From assembly GCF_963678635.1 (NCBI RefSeq), contig NW_026971569.1, positions 1 through 31,740 on the forward strand: DNA of 31,740 bases, written 5' to 3'. Source of the stretch: Symsagittifera roscoffensis (taxonomy: Eukaryota; Xenacoelomorpha; Acoela; Convolutidae). The position numbers were made by a program, and so were the translations under genes. A model generated the notes under the pieces. The model saw only the letters and a list, made by a program, of their open reading frames with translations. It had not been told where the DNA came from and did not search any database. This document shows positions 1 to 11,451 of this stretch, piece by piece; within the stretch, counting starts at the first letter, position 1, and the number at the start of each line of letters is the position of its first letter.

Positions 1-529
1 GTTAAAACTTAATTGACTTCGAAAATTTCAAGGAAAAATTGATGTCTGAAAAATGGCCTCAAAACTGAAATTTAAAAAATATACAGTTATTTGTTTCAGA
101 GTTTGGTTTTTTTAGCTTTGGATTCAAAATCGTTCGTTGAAAAGATACAAAATGCTACCTAAAAATGACTTTTTGTGCTGATCCTAATTCAAAATTGCTT
201 CAATTAAAAGATGATAGGTAGAGTACTGGGAATCATAAACTTCAGATATCATGTTGTTTGTTAGAGACTTTATCTGAGATGAACCTTCTTTTGACATTAA
301 AATGATGGATATTTGAAATAGTTTTTCTATTAAAAAACCTTATTAGACTAGTTTCAGCCAACATGAGTTTTTCTCAGGAAAAAAGAAAAACCCAATTTTT
401 ACTGAAAAGTCTGGGTAATTGTCTTAACATGATACTATTTTACATATATATCTGGCTTGAGTTTTTCTGTACATTCAATACTGATTGATATTTCACAATT
501 ATGAGAGAAACGATTAAAACACTTTATTT
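1..529. other. Left flank of satellite array, no gene seen
   Basis: This AT-rich stretch lacks the recurring satellite boxes that start at about 570. No open frame of useful length, splice-site pair or RNA gene was recognised. The transition into the array is gradual, so the boundary near 530 is approximate. Confidence 0.5.
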
Positions 530-3500
530 CGAAAAATTGACATTCAAAAACTTGAGGATATTTTGTTTTTTGTGTAAGATGCAATTTTTTTTTGTGGTTT
601 TTCAAAAAAAAAAAATCTTATTTCCTATGAAAACGCAAAAAACGCGAAAAAATAATTGTAATCAATTTGGTAAATTACGGCTAAAAAAATTCAATAATGA
701 TGAATGCGGGTGCTTTTCCCTATCTTAATACCTTATTTTTCTGATGTTTTTGATCAGCAAACTTGGATTTCCTAACGATCAGATTCAAAACGAAAAATTC
801 ATAAATTTAAATTTTCAAAAGTGCAAGAGATACTTGTTACAATTTTTTTTAAAATTCTGAAAACTTAAGGAAAAATTTTTCTTAATTCAAAACTTTATTT
901 GATTTTTCTAATTTGTGTGATCAAATTTTTTAAGGGAAAGTTTGCAAGATGCAAAATAGTTCGTTTTTTTTCACTATGTGTGCAAAATTTTTTTGAAATT
1001 TCGTGAATGATGCAAGTTCTTGCGTGGTTTTTAAAAAAAACACACAGACAAAAAACTTCTTTTCTCCTTTGAAACGCAAAAAAACGCAAAAAATAAATGT
1101 TAAAAAATTGTTAAATAAAGGCTAAAAAAATTTCAAATTTGATGAAATTGAGTGGTATTCCTTATTTCACTACATTGTTTTGATCAACATGCATGGATTT
1201 CTTACCGATCAATTATTCTTACCGATCAATGGATTTCTTACCGAATTGGATTTCTTACCGATCAATTACAAAACAACAAATTTCATAACTTTCAATTATT
1301 AACAGTGCAAGAAAGATGTGTTACAATTATGAAAGATTGTGTTAGACAGAATTATGAAAAAAGTTGCTCTGATTTGTTTTGAAAAGTGTGCAAAACTTTT
1401 GTGATATTCTTAAGTAATATTTTTTCGTTGTATTTTTAAAAACATGCAAAAATACAATTTCTTTTTTCCTATGAAAATGCGAAAAACGCAAAAAAGTTAT
1501 TTAAAAAAAAAGTTAATATATTGCTTCAAAATTTCAATTTTGACGACTTCGAGTGCTATTTCCTATCTTAATACATTGTTTTCTGATATTTTTGATCAAA
1601 AAACTTGGATTTCTCTGAAACAACTCATACAGTCTAGATTTGAACAATGCAAGAGAGACTTGTCACAATTTTTTCATTATTCCGAAAACTTCAGGAAATA
1701 TTACTTAAAATATAAAATTTTATCTGATTTTTAAAATTTATGTAGTAAACAAATTTTGAAAAAAATTTGCAGGATGCAAAATTAGTTTCCATTTTTTAAC
1801 AAGTGTGCAAAATTTTTTGAAGTTTTGTGAATGATTCAAGTTTTTTCGTGATTTTTTAAAAAATACATGCAAAAAAAACTTCTTTTCTCCTTTGAAATGC
1901 AAAAGAAACGCAAAAAATAAAAGTTATAAAATTGTTAAACTAAGGCTAAAAAAATTTCAAAATTGATGACTTCGAAGGCTACTTCTTATTTTAATACATT
2001 GTTTTTGTGATGTTTTTGATCAACATGCAAGCAAAAATTGGAATTCTTACCAATCACTTTCAAAACAAAAAATGTTCATATATTTTAATTATTAACAGTG
2101 CAAGAAAGATGTGTTAAAATTTTTCTTAAAATGCGGAAAAATTCGAAAACTTTTGTTCAATATGAATTTTTCCTTGATTATTCTAAGTTGTGTGCCGAAG
2201 AATTTTGAAAAAATTACAAGAAAAAATGTTGCTTTGTTTTGTTTTGAAAGGTGTTCAAAACTTTTTGCGATTTTTTTAAGTAAGATTTTTTCGTGGTTTT
2301 CAAAAAAACATGCAAAATTACAACTTTTTTTCCTATGAAAATGCGAAAAATGCAAAAATTAATTCAAAAAAAAATGTTAATATATTGCTTCAAAAATTTC
2401 AATATTCATGACTTCGAGTGCTATTTCATATCTTAATACATTGTTTTCCTTGTGTTTTTTTATCAACATACCCTTAATAAAATTATTTCCCAACGAACAA
2501 TTTCAGAGCAAAGAAATTCAAAAATTTAAATTATCAGCAGAGCAAGAAAGGCTGATTACAAATTTCTTGAGCTGCCAAAAAAATCTGAAGGAAGTTTTCA
2601 TAAAATTCAAATTATTTTTTGATTTTTCTAACATGTTTGCTAAAAAAAGTATGAAAATTTGCAAGATGCATAAATTGTTTTGATTTTTTCTCAGAAGTGT
2701 GCAAGAAGTTTTTATGATTTTTTTTTGTGTAAGATGCAAAATTTTTCGTGGTATTCTAAAAAGATTTGCAAAAACATAACATTTTTGTTCCCATGAAATT
2801 GCGAAAAACTCGAAATTCAATTTTAAAAAAAACTCGTTAGTTTATTGCTTAAAAACTCTCAACATTGATGACTTCTATTGGTTTTCCCTATCTTAATACA
2901 TTTTTATTCTCATGTTTTTATTCAACATACATGTAAAAAAGGATTCCTAAACGATCAAATTTAGAATGAAGTAACTCATAAAAGATATTTATCAACAATG
3001 CAAGAAAGACTTATTACAAATTTCTTAAACTGCAAAAAAAAACTCATAAAAATTTTTCTTAAAATACAAAAATTTCTTTAGTTTTTCTAACAAGTGTGCT
3101 AAAATTGATATAAAAAACCTTGCAAGATGCACATTTTGTTTTGATTTTTTCAAGAAGTTTGCAAATATTTTTATGCATTTTTTGTGTAAGATGCAAATTT
3201 ATTCGTTGTTTTTGTGAAAAAAAACTTTTGCAAAAACATAACCTCTTTGTTCTCAGAAAAAAGCGAAACGCAAAATGTAATTGTTAAAAACTGGTTCACT
3301 TATGGCTTATAAAAATTGGAATGCTAATTCCTATCATAATACATAGTTTTTCTGGTGTATTTAATTAACATTTTTCAAACAACAAAAGTAGGATTTCGTA
3401 ACGATCAAATCTAGAATTGACAAATTCATAAGTTGATTTATCAACAGTGAAAGAAAACTTGTTACACTTCTTTTTAATTGCATTCTAAAATAAAAATATA

Positions 3501-3820
3501 TTCTAAATTAAAAAAAAAGAGTTCGAATTAATCTTTGATTTTTCTAAAAAGTGTTCCTAAGATCCCTTGAAAAAATTTACGAGAGGCTAAAATTGCTTGC
3601 CATGTTTTTAAAAAATGCAAATTTTTTTTTTGATTTTTTTTGTGTAAGATGCAAGTTTTTTCGTGGTTTTGTAAAAACATATGCTAAAATAAAACTTCCT
3701 TTCTTCTACGAAAACGCAAAAAACGAAAAAAAAATTGTGTTAAATTTGTTAAAGTAAAGCTAAGAAAATTTTAATATTGAGGACTTTGGGTGCTATTTCC
3801 TATCTTAAAACATCTTTTCT
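530..3820. repeat. Left block of diverged satellite monomers
   Basis: About eight monomers lie here, recognisable by box 1 variants near 693, 1141, 1541, 1964, 2407, 2866, 3310 and 3777. They differ from each other by many substitutions and poly-A/poly-T length changes, and no two look like recent copies. This fits the usual picture of an older array edge escaping homogenisation, which is an inference from the sequence pattern. Confidence 0.75.
1195..1268. repeat. Local micro-expansion of the TTCTTACCGATCAA box
   Basis: The box seen once per monomer elsewhere as TTTCCTAACGATCAAA is present about four times here. TTCTTACCGA recurs with starts near 1198, 1216, 1235 and 1252, at about 18-bp spacing; the third copy is followed by ATTG and the others by TCAA. 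It is probably replication slippage confined to this monomer. Confidence 0.8.
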
Positions 3821-5099
3821 GATATTATTGATCATCAAACTTGGATTTCCACGAAAAAACTCATAAATTCTAAATTTGAACAGTGCAAAAGAAACTTGTC
3901 ACAAGTTTCTTAAAATTCCGAAAACTGCACGAAAGTTTACTTAAAAAACAAAATTTTATTTCATTTTTTTAAAATTTGTGTGCTAAAAATATTATGAAAA
4001 AAGTTTGCAGGATGCAAAAGTAGTTTCCATTTTTTAACAAGTGTTCAAAAAATTTATGAATTTTTTTAGGTATGATGCAAGATTTTTCGTGGTTTTTTAG
4101 AAAAGATATGCAAAACCAAAATGTCTTTTTTCCTATGAAAATGCAAAGAACGCAAAACGCTATAAACCTGATGAAATTAAGGCTAAAATATTTTCAAAAT
4201 TGATGACTTCGAGTGCTATTCTCTATCCTAATAAAGTTTTTGATCATCTCGAGTGCAAAATTCGGATTTCTTGACGATCAAAGTCACACCAAAAAATGTA
4301 TAAATTTTGTTATTAACAGAGTAAAAAAAGAATTGTAACAAATTTTTGAAAACGCGGATAAAATTAAAAAACTTTTTTTGAGTATTAATTTTTCTTTGAT
4401 TTTTTTGAGTAGTGTGCCAAAGATTTATGAACAAATACAAAAAGAAAACTTGCTGTAATTTTTTTTTAAATGTGCAAAAAGTTTTTTTTATAAAACATAT
4501 GCAAGAAGATATTTTATTTTATGAAAAAAGCGAAAAACGCAAAAAGTAATTTTTAAAAACTTAATGTTTTATTGCTTAAAAAATTTCAATTTTGATGACT
4601 TCGAGTGCTATTTCCTATCCTAATACAATGTTTTTCTGGTGTTTATGATCAACATATATATATATAAAATTGTATTTCTTAACAAACAAGTCTAGAAAGG
4701 AGAAATTCATAAATTTTAGTCATAAAGAGTGCCAGAAAGACTTATTACAAATTTTTTAATATGCGAAAAAAACTCAAGGAAGTTTTTCTCAAAACACAAA
4801 GTTTTCATTGTTTTTTTTTACTACGTGTGCTAAAATTATTATGAAAAAGTTTGCAAGATGCATAAATCGTTTTTTTTTTTTTAAGAAGTGTGCAAAAACA
4901 ATTTCATAAATTTTTCGCGTAAAATGCAGAACTTTTGTGGTTTTTAAAAAAAACATTTGCAAAAACATAACATCTTTGTTTCCATGAAAAAAGCAAAAAA
5001 CGCAAAAGAAATTTTTAAAAAAATTGTAAAGTTATTGCTTAAAAAACTTCAATGTTGATGACTTCAAGTGCTATTCCCTATCTTAAAACATTTTTTTCT
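3821..5099. repeat. Three-monomer tandem duplication, copy 1
   Basis: This 1279-bp segment starts at GATATTATTGATCATCAAAC and contains three monomers with box 1 at 4201, 4593 and 5056. The next 1.28 kb repeats it nearly base for base, including the same unequal monomer spacing (392, then 463). The within-unit monomers differ much more from each other than the two copies do, so the duplication is younger than the array. Confidence 0.9.
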
Positions 5100-6375
5100 G
5101 ATATTATTGATCATCAAACTTGGATTTCCACGAAAAAACTCATAAATTCTAAATTTGAACAGTGCAAAAGAAATTTGTCACAAGTTTCTTAAAATTCCGA
5201 AAACTGCACGAAAGTTTACTTAAAAAACAAAATTTTATTTATTTTTTTTTAAATTTGTGTGCTAAAAATATTATGAAAAAAGTTTGCAGGATGCAAAAGT
5301 AGTTTCCATTTTTTAACAAGTGTTCAAAAAATTTATGAATTTTTTAGGTATGATGCAAGATTTTTCGTGGTTTTTTAGAAAAGATATGCAAAACCAAAAT
5401 GTCTTTTTTCCTATGAAAATGCAAAGATGGCAAAACGCTATAAACCTGATGAAATTAAGGCTAAAATATTTTCAAAATTGATGACTTCGAGTGCTATTCT
5501 CTATCCTAATAAAGTTTTTGATCATCTCGAGTGCAAAATTTGGATTTCTTGACGATCACAGTCACACCAAAAAATGTATAATTTTTGTTATTAACAGTGT
5601 AAAAAAAGAATTGTAACAAATTTTTGAAAACGCGGATAAAATTAAAAAACTTTTTTTGAGTATTAATTTTTCCTTGATTTTTTTGAGATGTGTGCCAAAG
5701 TTTTATGAACAATTACAAGAAGAAAGCTTGCTTTGATTTTTTTTAAAATGAGCAAAATTTTTTTTTTTATAAAACATATGCAAGAAGGTATTTTATTTTA
5801 TGAAAAAAGCGAAAAACGCAAAAAGTAATTTTTAAAATTTTAATGTTTTATTGCTTAAAAAATTTCAATTCTGATGACTTGGAGTGCTATTTCCTATCCT
5901 AATACAATGTTTTTCTGGTGTTTATGATCAACATATATATAAAATTGGATTTCTGAACAAACAAGTCTAGAAAGGAGAAATTCATAAATTTTATTCATAA
6001 AGAGTGCAAGAAAGACTTATTACAAATTTTTTAATATGCGAAAAAAACTCAAGGAAGTTTTTCTCAAAACGCAAAGTTTTCATTGTTTTTCTACTACGTG
6101 TGCTAAAATTATTATGAAAAAGTTTGCAAGATGCATAAATAGTTTTGATTTTTTTAAGAAGTGTGCAAAAAAAACAATTTCATAAATTTTTTGCGTAAAA
6201 TGCAGAACTTTTTGTGATTTTTAAAAAAAACTTTTGCGAAAACAGACATCTTTGTTTCCATGAAAAAAGCAAAAAACGCAAAAGAAATTTTTAAAAAACT
6301 TGTTAAGTTATTGCTTAAAAAACTTCAATGTTGATGACTTCAAGTGCTATTCCCTATCCTAAAACATTTTTTTCT
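5100..6375. repeat. Three-monomer tandem duplication, copy 2
   Basis: This second copy starts with the same GATATTATTGATCATCAAAC and has box 1 at 5479, 5872 and 6332 (spacing 393 and 460). It differs from copy 1 by scattered substitutions, homopolymer length changes and a shorter TA run (near 5935 versus 4652). The homology ends at about 6375, where the following monomer reads GATGTTTTTGATCAACAAAC instead. Confidence 0.9.
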
Positions 6376-8025
6376 GATGTTTTTGATCAACAAACTTGGA
6401 TTTCCTAACGATCATATCTAGAACGAAGAAACTCCAATTTTCAACAGTGCAAGAGAGGCTTGTTACAAGTTTTTTAAATTTCCAAAAATTTCAAGAATTG
6501 TCACTTAAAATACAAAATTTATTTGATTTTTTCAGTTTGTGTGCTAAAAATTTTATAGAAAAGTTCGCACGATGCAAAAATAGTTTCAATTTTTTAACGC
6601 GTGTGAAAAAACTTTATGAATTTTTTGTGGTTGATGCAAGTTTTTTCGTGGTTTTTCAAAAAAAAATGCAAAAAATAGTCCTGTTTCCTATGAAAATGCA
6701 GTGAACACAAAATGTTATAAACTTGTTAAATTAAGGCTATAATAATTCCAAATTTGGTGAGTTTGAGTGCTATTACCTATTCTATTACAATTTTAAAATG
6801 GTTTTGATAAATTTGCGATCATAATAAGAACAAAGAAATTCATAAAATTTAATTATTAACAGTGTAAGAAAAATTTGTTACAATTTTTTCAAAATGCGGA
6901 AAAAAAATACAAAAACTTTCTTGAATTTTAACTTTTCTTTGTTTTTTCTGAAATGTGTGCCAAATATTTATAAAAAATTAAAAAAATTAAAGTTCGTATG
7001 ATTTTGTAAAAAGGTTTGCAGAAATTTATTTAAAATTTTTGAGAAATATGCAAGTTTTTTGATGGTTTTTTAAAAAACATATGCAAGAAGATAATTTTCA
7101 TTATGAAAAAGCGAAAAAACGCAAAAAGTTATTCCAAACAAGTTGTTCTTTTTTCTTTAAAAACTTTCAAAGTTGATGACTTCGAGTGCTAATCCTTATC
7201 TTATTGCATTATTTTTCTGATGTTTTTCATCAACATACATGCAAAAAAAAAGTTCCTAAACGATCAAATTTAGAACAAAGATGCTCATAAGTTTTATTTA
7301 TCAACAGCGCAAGAAAGACTTATTACATATGTTTTAAACTGCAAAAAAACCCAAGGTTGTTGTTCTTAAAATACAAAAGTTTCTTTGATTTTTCAAACTT
7401 GTGTGCTAAAATTATTGAGAAAAACTTTGCTAGATAGATAAATTGTTTTGCCTTTTTTTAAGAAATGTGCAAAGAATTTTATTGAACTTTTTGTGTAAGA
7501 TGCAGAAATTTTTGTGGTTTTCAAAAATTATTTGCAAAAACATAACATCTTTGTTCACATGGAAAAGTAAAAAACGCAAAACGTAATATTAAAAAACCTG
7601 TTAACTTATTGCTTAAAAAAATTCAATTTTGATGACTCCGGATGCTACTTCCCATCTTCATACATTATTTTTCTGTTCTTTCTGATCAACATTGATGCAA
7701 AAATTGTTTTCCTTATACATTTTTTTTTCTTGTGTTTTTGATCGACATACTTTCAAAAATTGGATTTTTCCGGCGATCAAAACGAGAGCAAAAACTTCAA
7801 AAACTTAAACTATCAAATGTGCAAGAAAGACTTAATACAAATTTCCTTAAATGCAAAAAAAACTCCAGGAAGTTTTTGGTAAAATACAAAATGTTCGTTA
7901 ATTATTCTAACATGTAAGCTCAAACTGATATCAAAAAAATTTCAAAAAGCATGAATTTTTTTGACTTTACAAAAAATTATTACAAAACCTTAATATGGGA
8001 AAAATTTAAGGAAATTTTTCTCAAA
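6376..8025. repeat. Diverged and hybrid monomers between the two amplified blocks
   Basis: Box 1 occurs near 6757, 7172 and 7631, and the next is not until 8282. The 7631 unit is abnormal: it contains a second TTTTTGATCGACATAC box at about 7735, and around 7910-7990 parts of two monomers appear fused. This unit is the left neighbour of the 3.43-kb amplification and marks an earlier out-of-register exchange. Confidence 0.75.
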
Positions 8026-11000
8026 ATACAAATTTTTTTCTATAATTTTTCTAACATGTATGCCCAAAATTCTATGAAAAATTTTGCAAGATATATAAAA
8101 AGACTTGGTTTTTTTAAGAAGTGCTCAAAAACATTTCGTGTGTAATTTACAAAATGTTTCGTGGTTTTTTAAAAAAAAATCTTTTGCAAAAACATAACAG
8201 CTTTGCTCCCATGTGAAGGCGAAAAACGAAAAAAGATATTATTAAAAACTTGTTGTTTTAATGCTTAAAAAGTTTCAATATTGATGACTTTGAGTGCTAT
8301 ACCAAATCTCAATACATTGTTTTTCTGGTATATTTGATCTCAAAAATAAAGCAAAAATTTCAAAAATTTTAATTATAAAAAGTGCAAAAAAGACTTATTA
8401 CAAATTGAATGAAATAAATTTTGTATTTCTTGAAAGGCGAAAAAACCCAAGAAAGTTTTTCTTTAAATACAAATTTTTAATTGTTTTTTTTAAATATGTG
8501 TGCTCAAAATAAAATGAAAAATTTCGCAAGATGAATAAGTAAATAATTTTGGTTTTTTAAAAAAGGTGAAATTTTTTCATGAAACTTTTGTGTAAGATAC
8601 AAATAATTTCGTGGTTTTAAAAAAAACAATAATTTCCAATTAAATAACGTCTTTGTTTTCATTATTTGGCAAAAAACGAAAAAAGGTATTTTTGAAAATT
8701 GTTGTTTTAGTGGTTAAAAAAATCAATATTGATGACTTCGAGTGCTAATTCTTATCTTAATACTTTGATTTTCTTGGGATTTTGATCAATATATATGCGA
8801 AAAAAACGGATTTCCTATCGAACAAAACTGGAATTGAGAAAATCATAAGTTTTAGTTATCAACAATGGAAGAAAAATTAATACAAAATTCTTAATATGGG
8901 AAAAATTTAAGGACATTTTTGTCAAAATACAACTTTTTCTATAATTTTTCAAGCATGTATGCTCAAAATTATATGAAAAGTTTTGCAAGTTATATAAGAA
9001 GACTTGGTTTTTTTAAGAAGTGATCAAAAACGTTTCTTGTGTATTATACAAAAGGTTTCGTGGTTTTTTTAAAAAAATCTTTTGCAAAAGCATAACAGCT
9101 TTGTTCCCATGTAAAGGCGAAGAACGAAAAAATATATTCTGAAAACCTTGTTGTTTTATTGCTTAAAAAATTTCAATATGGATGACTTCGAGTGGTAAAC
9201 CCTATCTCAATACATTGTTTTGTTGGTGCTTTTGATCAAAATACTTTCAAAAATTGGATTTGCCAACGATCAAAAATAAAGCAAAAATTTAAAAAATTTC
9301 AATTATAAAAAGTGCAAAAAAGACTTATTAAAAATTGAATGAATTAAATTTTGTATTTCTTGAAATGCAAAAAAACTCAAGGAAGCTTTTCTTTAAAACA
9401 AGTTTTCAATTGGTTTCATTTAATATGTTTGTTGTGCTCAAAATAATTTGAAATAATTCGCAAGATGAATAAGTAAATAATTTTGATTTTTTGAAAAGGG
9501 TGAAATTTTTTCATAAAACTTTTGTGTAAGATGCAAATAATTTCGTGGTTTTTTGAAGAAAAAAACATTTCCAATAAAATCTCGTCTTTGTTTTCATTAT
9601 TTTGCGAAAAAAAAAGTAATTTTAGAAAAATTGTTGTTTTAGTGGTTAAAAAAATCAATATTGATGACTTCGAGTGCTAATTCCTATCTTAATACTTTGA
9701 TTTTCTGGTGACTTTGATCAACATATATGCGAACAACGAATTTCCTATCAAAAAAACTAGAATTGAGAAAATCATAAGTTTTATTTATCAACAGTGCAAG
9801 AAAGACTTTTTACAAAGTTCTTAATATGAAAAAAATTAAGGACATTTTTCTCAAAATACAAACTTTTCCATAATTTTTCTATCATGAAAGCTCGAAATAA
9901 TATGAAAACGTTTGCAAGATATCTAAAGACTCGGTTTTTTAAGAAGTGCTCAAAAACGTTTTTGTGTAGTTTACAAAATGTTTCGTGGTTTTTTGAAAAA
10001 ATCTTTTGCAAAAACATAACAGCTTTGTTCCCATGTCAAGGCGAAAAACGAAAAAAGACATTCTTAAAAATTTGTTGTTTTATTGCTTGAAAAATTTCTT
10101 TATTGATGATTTTGAGTGCTATACCAAATCTCAATAAATTGTTTTTCTGGAGTTTTGATCATCATACTTTCAAAAATTGGGTTTCCCAACGATCAAAAAT
10201 AAAGCAAAAATTTCAAAAATTTTAATTATAAAAAAAGCAAAAAAGACTTATTGCAAATTGAATGAAATAAATTTTGTATTTCTTGAAATGCGAAAAAACT
10301 CCAGAAAATTTTTCTTTGAATACAAATTTTCAGTTGGTTTTTGTTGAAATGTGTGCTCAAAGTAATATGAAAAACTTCGCAAGATGAATAAATAAAAAAT
10401 TTTAATTTTTTAAAAATGGTGAAATTTTTTCATGAAACTTTTGTGTAAGATACAAATAATTTCGTGGTTTTAAAAAAAACAATAATTTCCAATTAAATAA
10501 CGTCTTTGTTTTCTTTATTTGGCAAAAAACGAAAAAAGGTATTTTTGAAAATTGTTGTTTTAGTGGTTAAAAAATCAACATTGATGACTTCGAGTGCTAA
10601 TCCCTATCTTAATACTTTGATTTTCTTGTGATTTTGATGAACATATATGCGAAAAAAACGGATTTCCTATCAAACAATGCTAGAATTGAGAAAATCATAA
10701 GTTTTATTTATCAACAGTGCAAGAAAGATTTATTACAAAGTTCTTAATATGGGAAAAAAAGACATTTTCTCAAAATACAAACTTTTCTATAACTTTTCTA
10801 ATATGAATGCTCAAAATAATATGAAAAATTTTGCAAGATATATAAAGATTTGGTTTTTTTAAGAAGTGCTCAAAAAAATTTTTGTGTAATTTACAAAATG
10901 TTTCGTGGTTTCTTTAAAAAAACTTTTGCAAAAACATAACATCTTTGTTGTTCCCATGTAAAGGCGAAAAACAAAAAAAGATATCCAAAAAAACTTGTTG

Positions 11001-11451
11001 TTTTATTGCTTAAAAATTTTCAATTTTGATGACTTTGAGTGCTATACACTATCTTGATACATTGTTTTTCTGGTGTTTTTGATCAACATATTTTCAAAAA
11101 TAAAAAATAAAGCAAAAACTTCAACAATTTTAATTATAAAAAGTCCAAAAACGACTTATTACAAATTGATGAAAATATTTTTGTATTTCTTGAAATGCAA
11201 AAAAAAACTCAAGGAAACTTTTCTTTAAAAACTTTAAAAACAAAATTTTAGTTAGTTTTTGTATTATGTGTGCTCAAAATAAAATGAAAAAATTCGCAAG
11301 ATGAAAAAATCAATAATTTTTTGATGTTTTAAAAAACTGTGCACAAATTTTTTCATGTTATTTTTGTGTAACATGCATATATTTTAGTGTATTTTTTGAA
11401 AAAAAAATATTTCCAAATACGTCTTTGTTGTCATTAAAGCGCGAAAAAAGC
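8026..11451. repeat. 3.43-kb higher-order repeat, copy 1
   Basis: This 3426-bp unit begins at ATACAAATTTTTTTCTATAA and holds box 1 sites at 8282, 8731, 9180, 9661, 10105, 10581 and 11028. The monomers largely alternate between two kinds: one has GACTTTGAGTGCTATACC or a close variant, the other GACTTCGAGTGCTAATTC. The inner repeat is therefore a dimer of about 900-925 bp. The same unit recurs at +3426 and +6851. Confidence 0.95.

Noticed and set aside
570-580. GTGTAAGATG boxes in the monomers look like splice donors
   Set aside because: Donor-like strings recur once per monomer, but no consistent acceptor or coding frame accompanies them, so they are better read as satellite boxes.
4652-4666. 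TA microsatellite inside one monomer
   Set aside because: It is very short and present in reduced form in the duplicate copy; ordinary slippage.
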